Shown here: in pieces, positions 5,389 through 5,502 of the stretch | How positions within the stretch are numbered: the stretch's first letter is position 1 | Layout of the letters: every line of letters starts with the position of its first letter | DNA from: JAPOKJ01 sp043767985 | GTDB lineage: Bacteria > Pseudomonadota > Gammaproteobacteria > Burkholderiales > Burkholderiaceae_E | DNA: 5,502 nucleotides | Direction of reading: 5' to 3' | Assembly (NCBI GenBank): GCA_043767985.1 | Contig: JAYVKZ010000327.1 | Span: 1-5,502 of the forward strand | Program-made: the position numbers and the translations under genes | The notes under the pieces: generated by a model | What the model was told of the DNA's origin: nothing | The model's input: only the letters and a program-made list of their open reading frames with translations | The model's database searches: none

Positions 5389-5502
5389 TTAGAGTTTGGC
5401 GCGAATAAAATAGGTACGAGCGGCCAGGTCCTGTGCCACTAGCTCATTGCTGGTCATGCGGCACCAGGCAGGAATATCTGCGGGCGCACCTGGATCCAGA
5501 GC
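5389..5502 (-). CDS. TusA-like protein, C-terminal 37 residues (partial)
   Basis: The gene runs off the right edge of the window, so only its C-terminal end is seen, closing with a TAA at 5389-5391. The visible residues include ADIPAWCRMTSNELVAQDL followed by the ending TYFIRAKL. This matches the second half of TusA-family sulfur carriers, where a D-I/L-P-A-x-C-R-x-T-G-x-E-L helix precedes the last strand. The active-site Cys region lies outside the window and cannot be judged. The box is nearly identical to DLPAWCRMTGNEL in the TusA-like domain of the fusion protein at the other end of the cluster, so the two are close relatives. The gene reads in the same direction as the operon and ends 61 nt before the DsrE-family start. 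It may be co-transcribed, although a hairpin lies between them. Confidence 0.75.
   Translation of the reverse strand, partial: ALDPGAPADIPAWCRMTSNELVAQDLAARTYFIRAKL

Overview
The window reads as a chromosomal segment from a Gram-negative bacterium, most likely a proteobacterium (beta-type is my guess). The reasons are moderately high GC in the main genes, a twin-arginine-like signal on a periplasmic binding protein, clear AGGAG ribosome sites and tightly packed genes. I cannot name the species. Every gene I can support lies on the minus strand, so the biological reading order runs from the right end (5502) to the left end (1).

Right end, 5389-5502: the C-terminal 37 residues of a TusA-like protein whose start lies outside the window. 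A short AU-flanked hairpin (5351-5379) follows its stop codon. Next comes a compact five-gene cluster that looks like one operon: a DsrE-family protein (4965-5327); a phosphonate-type ABC transporter made of a binding protein (4066-4947), a permease (3221-4057) and an ATPase (2319-3221); and a two-domain protein (772-2298). That last protein joins an atypical TusA-like domain to a MetE-like zinc methyltransferase domain. The gaps between these genes are 17, 8, -1 and 20 nt. A second hairpin (747-773) overlaps the last stop codon and may end the transcript.

The main point of interest is the mixture. The transporter belongs to the family usually linked to phosphonate or phosphite uptake. Here it sits between proteins of the sulfur-relay families TusA and DsrE and a folate-independent, MetE-like methyltransferase. 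The two TusA-like proteins share the same WCRMTxNEL box, at protein and DNA level, although they lie at opposite ends of the cluster. No C-P lyase or phosphonatase gene is visible. My inference is that the system imports a small oxyanion or organosulfur compound and handles its sulfur and/or methyl group, with the methyl group passing through the zinc-thiolate site. The substrate cannot be read from the sequence.

Left end, 1-600: a different and visibly more AT-rich patch. It holds a small protein of unknown function (217-597), followed by an open frame (3-254) that resembles the C-terminal part of a nucleotidyltransferase-like (AbiEii/MNT-type) protein but lacks an N-terminal half and a usable start near its front. 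This looks like the decayed remains of a two-gene accessory module. The 174-nt gap at 598-771 holds only the hairpin and no gene I can support. I see no tRNA, rRNA, CRISPR array or insertion sequence.
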